From the NCBI RefSeq assembly GCF_963924675.1, contig NC_089232.1, forward strand, positions 44,060,522 through 44,124,521: 64,000 bases of DNA. The letters run 5' to 3'. The number at the start of each line of letters is the position of its first letter. The stretch's first letter is position 1. Below the pieces are notes generated by a model. It was not told the origin of the DNA. It saw only the letters and a list, made by a program, of their open reading frames with translations, and made no database searches. This DNA is from Phocoena phocoena. Taxonomy: Eukaryota; Chordata; Mammalia; Artiodactyla; Phocoenidae. Shown here piece by piece: positions 1-11,698 of this stretch. The position numbers and the translations under genes are program-made.

Positions 1-640
1 AAAGTTAATCTTAACATATGATCCAGCAATCTTGCTCCTAGGTATTTATACAAATGAGGTGAAAATATTATGTACATGCAAAAGCCTGAATATGAATATT
101 TATAGTGACTTTATTCATAATTGCCAAAGACTGGAAGCCACAAAATATCCTTCAAAAGGTTACTGGAAAAAAAAAAAAAGGTTATTGGATAAACAAATGG
201 TGGTACAACCATATAATGGAATATTATTCAGCAATAAGAAGAAATGAACTATCAAACTATGAAAAAAACTTAAATTCATATTGCTTACTGAAAGAAGTCT
301 GAAAAGGTTACATACTGTATGATGCCAATTATATAACATTCTGAAAAAAGCAAAACTAGAGAGATAGTAAAATGAACAGCAGTTGCCAGAGGTTTGGTGC
401 AAGCATGGAAAAGATGAATATGTGGAACACAGGGGATTTTTAAGGCAGTGAAACTATTTTGTATGATACTGTAATGATGGATATATGACATTATATATTT
501 GGCAAAATCCATGGAATTGTACAACACAAAGAGTGAACCCTAATATAAACTGTGGACTTTACTTAATAATAACATATCAGTATTGGCTCATCAACAAATA
601 CACTACACTAACTATACTTTAATTTAAAAAAAGAAAAAAT
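1..640 (+). mobile_element. Old L1 3' end
   Basis: Starts inside the ORF2 C-terminus (the ccatatgatccagcaatc-like block, tgatccagcaatcttgctcc here) and passes the atggaatattattcagcaat block into a 3' UTR with A-rich end near 620-640. It is diverged and broken by stops. It is an ancient mammalian L1 in the last visible intron of CFAP36, antisense to the gene. Confidence 0.7.
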
Positions 641-1310
641 ATATACTACACTAATGAAAGATGTTAATAAAAAGGGACACTACATTAACTGCTTAATTTT
701 CTGTAAACATAAAACTGCTCTAAAAAATAGTCTATTAATTTTTTAAAATCTTACTAGAAGTCCCACAGATATTGTTAATTATCTTGTGTGTATTTTTAGA
801 AAAAGAAAGTTATACCACATATGTAATCTTTTCAATGATACAAGTTATTGGGAAAAAAGGATAATTTTCCCAAATTACTATTATTAGAGGACAAATTTTG
901 TGAAAGTGTTAATTTCTACCTTATAAAAGTCAAAGCAAAAGTGTTAATTTCTGAAAGTATTAATTTCTACCTTATAAAAGTCAAAGCAAATCAAATAAAA
1001 AACAAAAGCAAAAAACACTGTCTCTTGCCATATAGTCATCCCTGGCTCTTGCAATACACAGAAATCAATGATGAGCTCTATCCTCACCAAAAAACAAATC
1101 ACAAGCAATGAAAGAAGCATTTTTGCCTACTTCAACTGAAAAACAGCATAAAATTAGAAAATCAACTGAACACAATTGAAATAAGTATCTCAATATTTAT
1201 ATATTATTATATTTTTCTGAACTCTGTAGAAAGATATCCTAATTCATGAGCATCTTTTGCGAAGCCACACATATATGACAGGAAAACATGCTCTTAAAAA
1301 GCTTTTTGTT
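641..1310. other. Intronic sequence of CFAP36 with a 51-bp-period duplication
   Basis: No coding signal was recognised. A direct repeat lies at 901-990: the 39 bases starting TGAAAGTGTTAATTTC recur 51 bp later with one difference. The rest is AT-rich unique sequence. Confidence 0.5.
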
Positions 1311-1420
1311 GGGACTTCCCTGGTGGTCCAGTGGTTAAAACTCTGTGCTTCCACTAGAGGGGGCACGGGTTCCATCCCTGGTGGGGGAGGTATGATCCTG
1401 CATGCTGCACAGAGCGGGGA
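1311..1420 (+). mobile_element. CHR-type tRNA-derived SINE (head only)
   Basis: Begins GGGACTTCCCTGGTGGTCCA, has a B-box-like GGGTTCCATCCC, and ends in a purine-rich tail that grew into the adjacent microsatellite. Confidence 0.85.
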
Positions 1421-1626
1421 AGGGAGGAAGGAAGGGAGAGAGAGAGAAAGAAAGAGAAAGAGAGAAAGAAATGGAGAAAGAGAGAGAGAGAGAGAAAAGA
1501 AAGGAAAGAAAGAGAGAGAAAGAAAGAAAGAAAGAAAGAAAGGAAGGAAGGAAGGAAGGAAGGAAGGAAGGAAGAAAGGAGGGAGTGAGGGAGGAAAAGC
1601 AAGAAAGCAAGAAAAGAAAGAGAGAT
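1421..1626 (+). repeat. Purine-rich GA/GAAA/GGAA microsatellite
   Basis: About 200 bp of almost pure purine made of GAGA, GAAA and GGAA units, growing out of the SINE tail. The long open frames over it are low-complexity artefacts. Confidence 0.95.
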
Positions 1627-2190
1627 GGTAGTTGTTGTTGTTTAAACTAGAGGTCTTCATCTGATGCACTCTTTACTACTGCTGATTTTAATACACAAAG
1701 AGTATGCCAGGACCAGTGGTCTAGGGCTAACAATGACCAAACCAGGTGAAAAGAATTTTGCAAGTCGGCTTTAGCAGTACAATCAATGAGAGGGGAGCTG
1801 GCAGCTGTTTTAAAAAATCAAAATCAAACCAAACAGACCAAAACAAAATGAAAAGTACCTCCTAAACTACTCTAGGCAAGCAATTGGTTTCTTGAATTCA
1901 TTCTTAGGCACCCTATATTAGCATAATGGAATCAGCATTCTGACCTTTATTTACAAAGATTAGATTATTGCTGCAAAGCAGTAAATAGCATGCTTTGAGC
2001 TGTTTTTCTGATTAACAGTGATGGCCTTGTGCTGATTCAATCATGTTGCCTTCAGAATCCGGGGCTAAGAGTTTGCTCCAGAAGAGAATAAAGCTAACTA
2101 GTCCACATGGAGATTGAACACGTGACCCTGGCCTAATTAGTACCCTGCTAATCAACCACCAAAAAAGCTACCTTTAATTAAGAGGTGCTT
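1627..2190. other. Unique CFAP36 intron sequence
   Basis: Nothing recognised: no exon, repeat family or RNA gene. Confidence 0.4.
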
Positions 2191-2194
2191 CCAT

Positions 2195-2460
2195 TTATAG
2201 ACCACCTTATATGTGTCAGGTATTGTGCTAAATGCTTTATGAACATTTATGAACATTTTCGCTCAAATTTCACAAAAACCTTTCAAAGTAGATATTATTC
2301 CTATTTTATAGATATAGAAACTGAGAATCAGAATGGATAAGGAAAACTGTAAAACAACTTTGCCCGTGGTAAATGAAAATAAACAACAGATCTGGGACTC
2401 AAATCCAGGTCTGTCTGTGTCAAAAGGCTTGCCTCCTTGTACACAACAAGGCTGTACTAC
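2195..2460 (+). mobile_element. MIR SINE
   Basis: Shows the order of MIR landmarks: tgtgctaaatgctttatgaa, a region like tattattcctattttatag, gaaactgag, and tgggactcaaatccaggtct toward the end. Diverged, full-length-like copy. Confidence 0.8.
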
Positions 2461-2469
2461 CAATCAACT

Positions 2470-3220
2470 CCAAATCAAAAGGTGTTGTATAACTGAGCAA
2501 AAGAGAAGGATGTGTTACTACTGATCTGAAAACAGTATTTTAAAATTCTGAACATCTTCATTCAAAAATAATTTAAAGTTATCCTGATAATGAAAACAAA
2601 AGATGGATGTGACTACTATTACTATGAACATCTTTTTTCACAAAGTAATTCAGATTCATTCATAATAATTTAATTAAGAGGCTGACAAATATTAACCAAA
2701 GCAGAAAATATTTCTGGAAAACAAGGAAAATAAAAACAAATACCAATGCCTTAAATTTAAATACTAGTTAATAATTTTCAATAAATTCTTCAAGGCAAAC
2801 AGATGTGTAAGAAACTATAATTCAAGGCAGTCGAATTGAATTGAAAATGTAAGAGTGCTCAGTGAGGTAGAATGCGTGCTAGTCTGACTAGAGGGATCAG
2901 GAAAGTTGCATTTCAGCACACCCCGATGATGAGATGGATTTCTCTGGCTAAGGAAAGGATGGAGGGAGGAGGAGGTGGGAGCTGAACATTCCAGGTTAAG
3001 GGACTACCATGAGCAAAGCCAGGCACATGGATGCTTACAAGAGCAAGGGGCCAGAACTACTAGAGTATGTAATGTGTTGGAGAACGACAGCAGGAGAAGG
3101 TTGAAAATAATAATTTCAGGTCACATCATAGACAATCCTCACTAAACTATAAGGAATTATAGTTTATTTGGTAAACTATATTTGGTAGTAACATACCCCT
3201 ATACTCAATCTCTGAGCAAG
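2470..3220. other. Intron sequence, possibly with an unclassified old repeat at 2930-3110
   Basis: The stretch with gctgaacattccaggttaag and gagcaaagccaggcac resembles an old dispersed repeat that I cannot name. The rest is unrecognised. Confidence 0.3.
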
Positions 3221-3221
3221 G

Positions 3222-3836
3222 GCTCTCACTTGGAGTGCCTGGGCTGGTATCCTGGCTTTGTTACTTGGCTGTGGACTTTGCACTAGTTCCTTAATATATC
3301 TGTGCATTAGTTTTCTCATTTCTAAACGGAAGTAAAACAGTACCAATTTCTTAAGGATTGTCAGGAAGATTCAATGAGATAATACATGCCAATTGCTTAA
3401 AACAGCAGCTAGGGACTTCCCTGGTGGTGCAGTGTTTAAGAATCCACCTGCCAATGCAGGGGACATGGGTTGGATCCCTGGTCTGGGAAGATCCTACATG
3501 CCGCAGGGCAGCTAAGCCCGCATGTCACAACTACTGAGCCTGTGCTCTAGAGTCTGCGAGCCACAACTACTGAGCCTGCATGCCACAACTACTGAAGCCT
3601 GCGCGCCTAGAGCCCATGCTCCACAACAAGAGAAGCCATCACAATGAGAAGCCCACACACCACAACGAAGAGCAGCCCCCGCTCACCGCAACTAGAGAAA
3701 GCCCACACGCAGCAACGAAGACCCAATGCAGCCAAGAATAAATAAATAAAGACCCTGGTGAAAATGAAAAATGTTTAAAAAAAAAAAAAAAGCAGCTAGC
3801 ATGAGCCGTCAGTAAATATTAGTTATAAATACACAT
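3222..3836 (-). mobile_element. MIR SINE, interrupted by a CHR SINE
   Basis: The reverse MIR order is visible: a degraded cagctctgccacttac-like block, ttttctcatttctaaacgg, then attcaatgagataatacatg up to 3412. It resumes at 3800 with the cagtaaatattagttat tail. The CHR SINE at 3413-3790 splits it, so the MIR is older. Confidence 0.7.
3413..3790 (+). mobile_element. CHR SINE, long form
   Basis: GGACTTCCCTGGTGGTGCAG head, repeated cacaactactgagcctg units, an AATAAATAAATAA region and an A-tail. Target duplication AGCAGCTAG at 3404-3412 and 3791-3799. Confidence 0.95.
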
Positions 3837-4215
3837 AAGACCTACTTCAATCCAGCACTGCAGAACTAATGAGACAATAAAATTAGTTCTAAGAGAAGGA
3901 AGCCCAGGAACTGTGCGCTATGTATCTGCTAAGATTAGAAACCGGGCAACTGCAAAATTGTCCGAGATCTATATGAATAAAACAGTAGTTTGCATAAAGC
4001 CTGTGATCTAGTATAGTACTGAGTTCAGAAAGTTCCTTTTTAATAGCATCAGTTCATTATGTCTCAAATGATCATTTCTCAAGGTTGTTATAAAAAAGAA
4101 CCCATATGTGATAAATTGGCTTTTCACTCTTACAATGTCTAGAATATTATACTTTGACAATCAAACATAGCAAATTTAAGTGACATCTGAGCATTTTTGT
4201 TAAAAGTATATATTA

Positions 4216-4338
<123 letters not shown>

Positions 4339-4910
4339 CTAAAAATAGAAAGTTTAAATTTTTTTTTGTAATTTACATAGAAAAATTCCAAATTTTACAT
4401 TGAGTTTAGAAAACTATAATCAAATGCTTGTTTGCAATTATTAATCTACATAAAAGTATATTATATGGCAGTGACAATGTCTTTCACCGAAAAAACAAAC
4501 AAAAAGTGAAAATTTTTGCAGAGAATCAAATAAAATTTTATTTACTCTCCCAGAAATCACTGAAGTCACAATTATGAAGTTTGATGTGGTATAACTCTTC
4601 TGCTACCCAGAGGCATTCCTTAAAATCTCAAGACAACATGGCTAAATTAATAATTAACACTCCCCTGGATGTATCAGCAGAAGAATAAGAATAAAATTTA
4701 AATACCAGATGCAAGATCCCTTAAAATAGTTGTCCTAAATCTATTTCTTACATTCTACAGTCATAAGGATTGATTGAGATGCACAGAGAACGCTTGGAGT
4801 CTAATGCAACTGGTAGTACTATTAGGGTAGATTGGAATTTTTTAATTAAAGAATTTTAATGGAAAAATCCATTTTTAAAATTCAGAACATCTTGAATTAA
4901 TATTATTCTA

Positions 4911-5147
<237 letters not shown>

Positions 5148-5154
5148 TTAAAAA

Positions 5155-5155
<1 letters not shown>

Positions 5156-5191
<36 letters not shown>
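5156..5191 (+). repeat. (TG)n microsatellite
   Basis: About 17 uninterrupted TG units within CFAP36 intron 1. Confidence 0.97.
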
Positions 5192-5193
<2 letters not shown>

Positions 5194-5599
5194 GTGTTAG
5201 TTGTAAACAAGTTTTTTTCCTACTTAAAATCTACTTCATATGGAAGATGAACACTAATTTGCTACTTTTCAATCAATAATATAAGGCAACAATTTCTTTA
5301 TAAACTTTAAATGGAACATTATTGTTGATAGTTTTTAAATAATTCCTTTTACAACAGGTTCCAGATTATTTTATCATACTGGAACTTTGCTGATCCAAAT
5401 TTTACTGAAAGTTACTCGGCCTTCTTTATTACATATAAATCAATAATGAAATAAAAATAAATAAAAACAAATGTTTACTGAATGATCATATGTGTGAAAC
5501 AATGTAGATTAGAAAGATATATATTCCCTCAAGAAGCTACAATGTGATTAAGGAAAGAAGACAAACTCATGAATTGTAAGCAATAAACCCCCTTTTTAT

Positions 5600-6180
5600 A
5601 ATATTCCCCCCAAATGATCTTTCTAAAATGCAAAACTAACTTCTGTAATTTTCTATTTAAAACTCTTCAATTACTGCTCTTTGCCTAGAGAATAAATCCA
5701 AAATACTTAGAAGACCAGACAAAACCCTCCAAGACTGGATCCCAAATCTCAACTCCCACCACTCCAAAACCCAAACTTTGCACTCTTAACAATACACAAT
5801 TACTTGGAATACTGACAAATGTAACACAAAAAGACAAAAAAAAACCATGCCTTTGCTCAAGCCCTTAGATCTCTTTGCCTTTACCCGGCCCCCCTTCTCC
5901 CAACCATTCTCCAAAATATTGCAAGTGGCACATTTTCCATGATCTGCTACCCACTCCCAACTCCTAGGCTAGTTAGAGTACTTCCTCTGAACTCTTAAAA
6001 TACACAGCACCATGTGCCTACCCTTATTATAACACCTGCCAATTTACATTTAAATTCCATTTACCTGCCAAATTGCAAACTTCTCAAGCACAAGGATTTG
6101 TTTTATTCACCTTTCTATCCTCAGCTTCTGGCTGAACGACACTCAATACATTTTGAAATAAAGGCTGATATTACAGAGTA
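5600..6180 (+). mobile_element. L2 LINE 3' fragment
   Basis: Contains the L2 landmarks aaactcttcaattactgctc, agaataaatccaaaatactt, catgcctttgctcaagcc and a tail like ctcaatacattttgaa. Ancient and diverged; in CFAP36 intron 1. Confidence 0.7.
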
Positions 6181-6790
6181 GTACAAAACTAATTTTTAAA
6201 TTATCTGAGGTGATGAATAGCACGTTGACAACCCAAAGTCAGTGAAATATAAACATTATTATTTCAAGTGTCACTGGGATGTTACTTCCATTTCTCCTGG
6301 CATCTGCTCTATATAACACTGGGCATACATGCAATGTAGCAGCTACTAAAGCTGTTTTCAGTTAATTTTGAAGCCAAATTACTACATTACATGTTTATAA
6401 GGCTGAGGATTACTGTTTCCCTGTAAAATTACGCAATCAGGTGTGTTACAACTGAGATGCAGCCACTTTTGACATCTGGGGATAAAAGGAACAATGCTTT
6501 ATTTTTTTTTTTTCCATTTCAGCATTTAGTTTCATTCAGTAGGGTAAATGGAATCAAAAGGTGACATAATTTCCTTTTTCTCCTAAAGGAGGTCAGAATA
6601 CCACCACATGCTTCATCAGTCTCATAATAGCATTTTAAATTCTTAAAAAGAGCAGAAATAAAAGTTATTTTGAACTTATTTTAAAAATTACCTGTAAGAA
6701 CAATACTTAATAAATACTATTTGAATTTTGCTCATGGCAATGAGAATGTAATGAAAAGATTCAGTGGTCAAAGTAAATTTCCTCTTTACC
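6181..6790. other. Unique sequence of CFAP36 intron 1
   Basis: AT-rich with no recognised element or exon. Confidence 0.4.
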
Positions 6791-6794
6791 GGCT

Positions 6795-7335
6795 TCATGG
6801 AATCTTAGGGCTGAAAGGACTCTTAAAAGATCATCCAGGATAACCAACCATTTGATAGTTGAATTCCCCTCTATAATAACTCCATTAAGTTGTTGTCAGA
6901 TTCATTCAAACACTGCTAGTGGCTGGGGAACTCATTACCTCCTGAGGCAGGCTAATTTATCTGGGATACTCTCTGTTATGAAGCACTTCCTTCACAGAAA
7001 TTTGTTCCCCTCTAGCTTGTACCCACTGACCCTAGCTCTATCTCACTGAAGCTTACAAAAACAAGTCTAATCCCTCCAACATAAGACAGATGTTCAAACG
7101 ATTAATGGATATGACTACCCTTAAAGTCTTGGCCGGCTAAACAACTGCAACAACAGCCTGGAATTATTCATATGACATCGTTTGTGGTTCCTTTTCCATG
7201 AATAGGCTCCAATTTGTCTCTAAGAACTGAATGCAGGACTCCAAAGCATGAACTGATCAGAACCTGGAGGTATCCTTTCCTCACAGGAAATGTTATGACA
7301 CGGTTACATAACTCATTTGTTGTAAGATACCCTCC
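6795..7335 (+). mobile_element. CR1/L3-like ancient LINE 3' fragment
   Basis: Opens with cttagggctgaaaggactct and atcatccagga, continues with ggggaactcattacctcc, then catatgacatcgtttgtggt, and later aactgatcagaacctggagg. This block order recalls the mammalian CR1/L3 3' end. It lies only about 0.6 kb downstream of the CFAP36 start codon. Confidence 0.55.
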
Positions 7336-7476
7336 ATTTTTGGTATAACCGAGAGTCAGAGAACTCAAAAAAGGGAATACAGGCCACCGAGATCACCGGC
7401 TCTGGGCCTGCTGGAGTAATCACACACCCCTCGCCCACCCACTTTTCGGTCAACTGTTGGGATCAGAAGGAACTCA

Positions 7477-7971
<495 letters not shown>

Positions 7972-8099
7972 CTAGGCCAGACCCCCGGAGCCTGGAAGGC
8001 CTTTCGGCCGCAGGGAACCGAGAGGAAATGGGAAGACAAGTTGCCCCCGCAGTCTCGCAGTCACCTGGATGAAAGCTACAAACCAGTTAACGTAAAACG

Positions 8100-8113
8100 G
8101 TCGCTATGGCAAC
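8100..8113 (+). promoter_or_regulatory. RFX X-box motif
   Basis: GTCGCTATGGCAAC matches the X-box consensus GTHNYYATRRNAAC at every position and is an imperfect palindrome, as expected for RFX dimers. It sits 156 bp upstream of the CFAP36 ATG. RFX2/RFX3-family factors drive ciliary genes through such sites, so this fits the neighbouring gene. The match is seen directly; binding is inferred. Confidence 0.85.
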
Positions 8114-8138
8114 CCGCGTAGCCGCCCCTAGAAGCCGC

Positions 8139-8146
8139 CCGGAAGT
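8139..8146 (+). promoter_or_regulatory. ETS-family motif (CCGGAAGT)
   Basis: CCGGAAGT is the core of ETS/GABPA sites, common in CpG-island promoters. It lies 26 bp from the X-box on the side away from the CFAP36 ATG. It is a short motif supported mainly by its context. Confidence 0.55.
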
Positions 8147-8205
8147 GAAGCCAGCTTCCGCGGAGCTAGCGCGTCCTAGAGAGAGGTATTTGAAGAACTC
8201 TTCCG

Positions 8206-8298
8206 ATTGGCTGGAAAGGAACAGTATTGAGTCGAAAGGTAGCCTTCCGCCCATTGGCCCGGAGCTGCTGGGGCAGAGAGGAGGAGTGTAGCCATTGG
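8206..8298 (-). promoter_or_regulatory. Three CCAAT boxes (NF-Y type)
   Basis: ATTGG occurs on the plus strand at 8206-8210, 8253-8257 and 8294-8298, which is CCAAT in the CFAP36 sense direction. The flanks are GATTGGCTGG, CATTGGCCCG and CCATTGGCTGG, close to the NF-Y consensus. Spacings are 47 and 41 bp. NF-Y commonly cooperates with RFX factors at promoters. All three lie 260-355 bp upstream of the start codon. Confidence 0.65.
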
Positions 8299-8330
8299 CT
8301 GGAAGTCCTGGAAAGAATCTCAGCATTCCC

Positions 8331-8700
8331 TCTAGATAAATGCGTGAGACCAAGGCTTAGAAATGGCGCTGGGAAGGCGAGCCTCACCTGGACTGTGACT
8401 GAAAATTTTAAAGGCTTCAATACACGGTTGTATCCCCCACCACTCAGTCCCGAACATTTTCAGACCCGCTGGCCCAGAAACGTTTGCAATTAAAAGGTTG
8501 TTTGAAAATACAAACCTGAGCAAAGTAGCTCTGTAAGACTTGCTGATTCGCTCTGCTGTCAGTTTGCATCCTGTAGCTGAAGGCGGGTCTTTAAACTTTA
8601 CTGCGCAGATAGAAATAACTAGAATTGACCTTTTCAAGACCAAAATCAAAGTAAATGTTCCTTTAAATAAATGTCTAGGTAACCAACCCTTTTGTTAAGT
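8331..8700. other. Unique sequence upstream of the CFAP36 promoter
   Basis: Transition from the CpG-rich promoter to AT-rich DNA. No divergent exon is supported; the short open frames here have no recognisable content. Confidence 0.4.
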
Positions 8701-9640
8701 TACACCAACTCTACTTTTAGATTGGGGTCATTTGTGGAATGGGTCTTCAAAGGTCATTGTCAGGGTACTTGGCATCCCAAAGTATTTTCAAACAACCTTA
8801 TATGTATTTACATAAATGGGGTCATATTGTATGTACAGTTATGAAACTGTTCACTTAATATTTGGTCATCTTTTCATATAAACATAAAACTATCATTTCT
8901 GTATAGCTACATGGTATTCAATAAACTACCGTTTCGTTATTTTTATTTCTTGTATATACACACAGTATCTTACTTGGATGCATAGATGTCATTAGTGTGC
9001 AGGGTTTTTTTTCCCTCCGTGGTGTGGATATACCATGCCATTTTTCCCTTCTACAAACTGCTAAAATGAACATCTGTGTGTCTCTAAGAACTGTTGGTTT
9101 ATTGACTATTCCAAAGGATAGATTCTACCAGATTTGCTAAATGAAAGACTATATATATTTTGATTTGTGTGACCAATTCTCAATAGCTAGGTTAAATTAC
9201 TTCGATTTCTCAAATTTATAAACAATTCTGTAATGAACATACTTGCACATGTTTTTCAACTCTAGTCTCATTATTTACTTTGAATAAATTCCCAAAGGAA
9301 AGATTACCGAACCTATTTTTAAAAGCCTTTTTGAAAAATATCTATACCAATCCACTAGGTTAAAGATGATACATAGTTTTAATTTGCATTTTAAAATTTG
9401 AATTTGAGCTTTATTTCATATTGATTAACCTTTGTGTTTCTTTCTATGTTACTTTTTCATACCTTTTGACCATTTCTTCTTGGGATTTATTTTTCTTATT
9501 GATTTGAAAGAGGTTTTTATACATTAGTATAAGAATTTTAACTTTGTCATATGTTGCAGTGACATGTTTGTAATTTGTCTTTTAGTTCACTGTGTCTTTT
9601 GCCATATAGAAGTTTTACATTTTTTATGTAAATGATAGCC
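8701..9640 (-). mobile_element. Old L1 fragment (L1M/HAL1 type)
   Basis: On the minus strand the ORF2-end and 3' UTR blocks can be traced. On plus one sees tgtatagctacatggtattc, ttgaccatttcttcttggga and ttgccatatagaagttttac. Heavily diverged; no frame is preserved. Confidence 0.6.
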
Positions 9641-10890
9641 GATAAGTTATCTTCCTTAGTGGATAGCCATGCTCCAGGTACCACTTACTGGAAATGGGTG
9701 TGGTAAGTGTGGGGGGTTTTGAGTTACTGAGAAGAGGTAAAAGGAGAGAAGGACATCATCATTTTGGAGCTAAAATATTGTGACACCAGAAGGGGATTAC
9801 TGTGGCTTCTTGTTCTCCTTTTCTGTCTTCTAAACCAGCTTAAAAGAGAAATACTCCTTTTCTGCCAGTTTCCTTTCTTCATAAAGAAGTTACTTGTCAG
9901 GTTTCTAATGAGCGTGAAGGCCACAAAGTGCTATCCAACTGCACTCAGCATTACCTGGCCTTAGGGTCTTTATCTTTAGTCTCTTGGGAGTGCTTTCCAA
10001 TTCCACTGGAAGCAGATAATAACTGGAATGCACAAGCTCTTCTTTGGTTTATTTTCTCAGCGTTATTCTTCAATGTGGCCAATGTGAATTCCCTCAGGCC
10101 TGCAAGTTTTCTCATTTATTTCAAAACATTGAATTATTTCAATTTTCTCCTCAAATGTAAGGATTTTCTTTTTATTCAGTACTTGGGACCTTTATAAGAA
10201 GGATGCTTATACAGATTTAATATAATATATTCAATATGCTTATCATGAAATAAACACAAACTCAAAAGAACAGTGCACACACTCTTAGGGCAATGCATGT
10301 GGGTTGCTCTGGAGGAAGAATAAGAAAACAAGGTGGGTGTGCGTTGTGCATTTTACCATATAGCACTTTGTTCAGCCAGGTAGTGTTTTTCATGTTTTGC
10401 AGTGCTACAAAGCATGGTCCTCTCTTGAAAAATCACAACTTCTCGTTTTGACCACTTTATCTGCTATGTATGAACAAATTTTCACATTGAAGTTGTTTGT
10501 TGTAACAGAAAAGACTGAAATAGATAACATACATACCCATGTAAGCATACACACACACACACACATCTACAGTACTTTTACCATGGTGTTGATAAGAGGT
10601 TAATTAGAGAACACATAAAAATTACTTGGGACCATGCTTGGTAAGTTAGTAAATGCTCAATACATGTTAGCTATTATTATATGTAATTTAGATTCTTTTT
10701 TAACAGCTTGCATTCTCTTTATTTTGTCTCTCTTCACTGACAAGTCAGTTACGTTCTTTACTGCATTCCTACTGAAATCTCTTGCTTCTCCCCATCCCTG
10801 TATGGGAACTGGATCTCTGCCTTACTAAAGGGTTATAAAGTTCAGTCTTAACAAGATAATTACATTCCTCCAGATTTTTCAGGGACCACG
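9641..10890. other. Mostly unique intergenic sequence
   Basis: No gene recognised. It includes a short (CA)n run at 10548-10564. At 10625-10685 is a piece ending aaatgctcaatacatgttag that looks like the end of a minus-strand MIR. Confidence 0.4.
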
Positions 10891-11069
10891 TGAATAGCAA
10901 CTACTTACATGTGTGTAGTAGTTCATAGTTTACAAAGAAATTTACATGTTTGACTCAGGACAACCTTAAGAGCTAAGTAAAGATGGTATTAAGATTTCCC
11001 CCATCTTACGGATGATGTGTACTAGTTTGCTAGGACGGCTGTAGCAAAGTACCACAGACTGGGTGGCTT

Positions 11070-11508
11070 TGTCAAAGGCTAAGAAATAGTCAAAGTAAAA
11101 CCAGTGAATCACCAAAGTAGTAATTAGTTAAAGTTTATTGTGCACACATCAAAAAGACAGTTTGCAGACCAGAAGCTCTTAAACCAAAACATGGAATGAG
11201 GCTCAGGGGTATATTATTATAAAGCAGCTTATGTAATGAGAAAGCAGTGACCATTTATTCTTTACAGTGATTGGTTATAATATTAGAATTTTCTTAAACG
11301 ATAGGGAATTTGTCAGTGATTACCTGATATCAACCTTGGGGAACAGTTCAAGTTTCACTTATGATTTCCAGAGGCATAAACAAGAAATGACCCAGGTCAA
11401 GTAGGTCTCATACAACAAACTAAATTAAGCCTTGTTTATATGACTAAACTCTTTTTATTGGCTAAGGGAATTTTCAAAGCCAGTCTCCCTTTGTTTCTGA
11501 TTTTAATA
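11070..11508. mobile_element. Unclassified 439-bp insertion in the MaLR LTR
   Basis: Interrupts the LTR between gggtggctt and gagcaacagaattttat. It is flanked by GCTT at 11066-11069 and 11509-11512, a 4-bp duplication as expected for many ERV1 LTRs. It starts TG but ends TA, so it may be a decayed LTR. I do not recognise the family. Confidence 0.5.
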
Positions 11509-11698
11509 GCTTGAGCAACAGAATTTTATTTTCTCATAGTTCTGGAGACTAGAAGGCTGACTTCAAGGTGTCAGGAGGTTTGGTTTCTTCTAAGGCCTCT
11601 CTTCCTGGCGTCTAGATGCTGCCTTCTCACTGTGTTCACCTGGTCTTCCCTCTTTACCTGTCTGTGTCCAAATTTCCTCCTCTTATAAGGACATCAGT

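Noticed and set aside
1244..1669. Long Ser/Leu/Phe-rich and Lys/Glu/Arg-rich open frames on both strands
   Set aside because: They cover a GA microsatellite and a SINE; composition artefact.
8106..8291. 61-codon open frame starting inside the X-box, a possible divergent gene
   Set aside because: GC-rich promoter DNA often leaves short open frames. There are no motifs, no splice context, and the ATG is part of the X-box itself.
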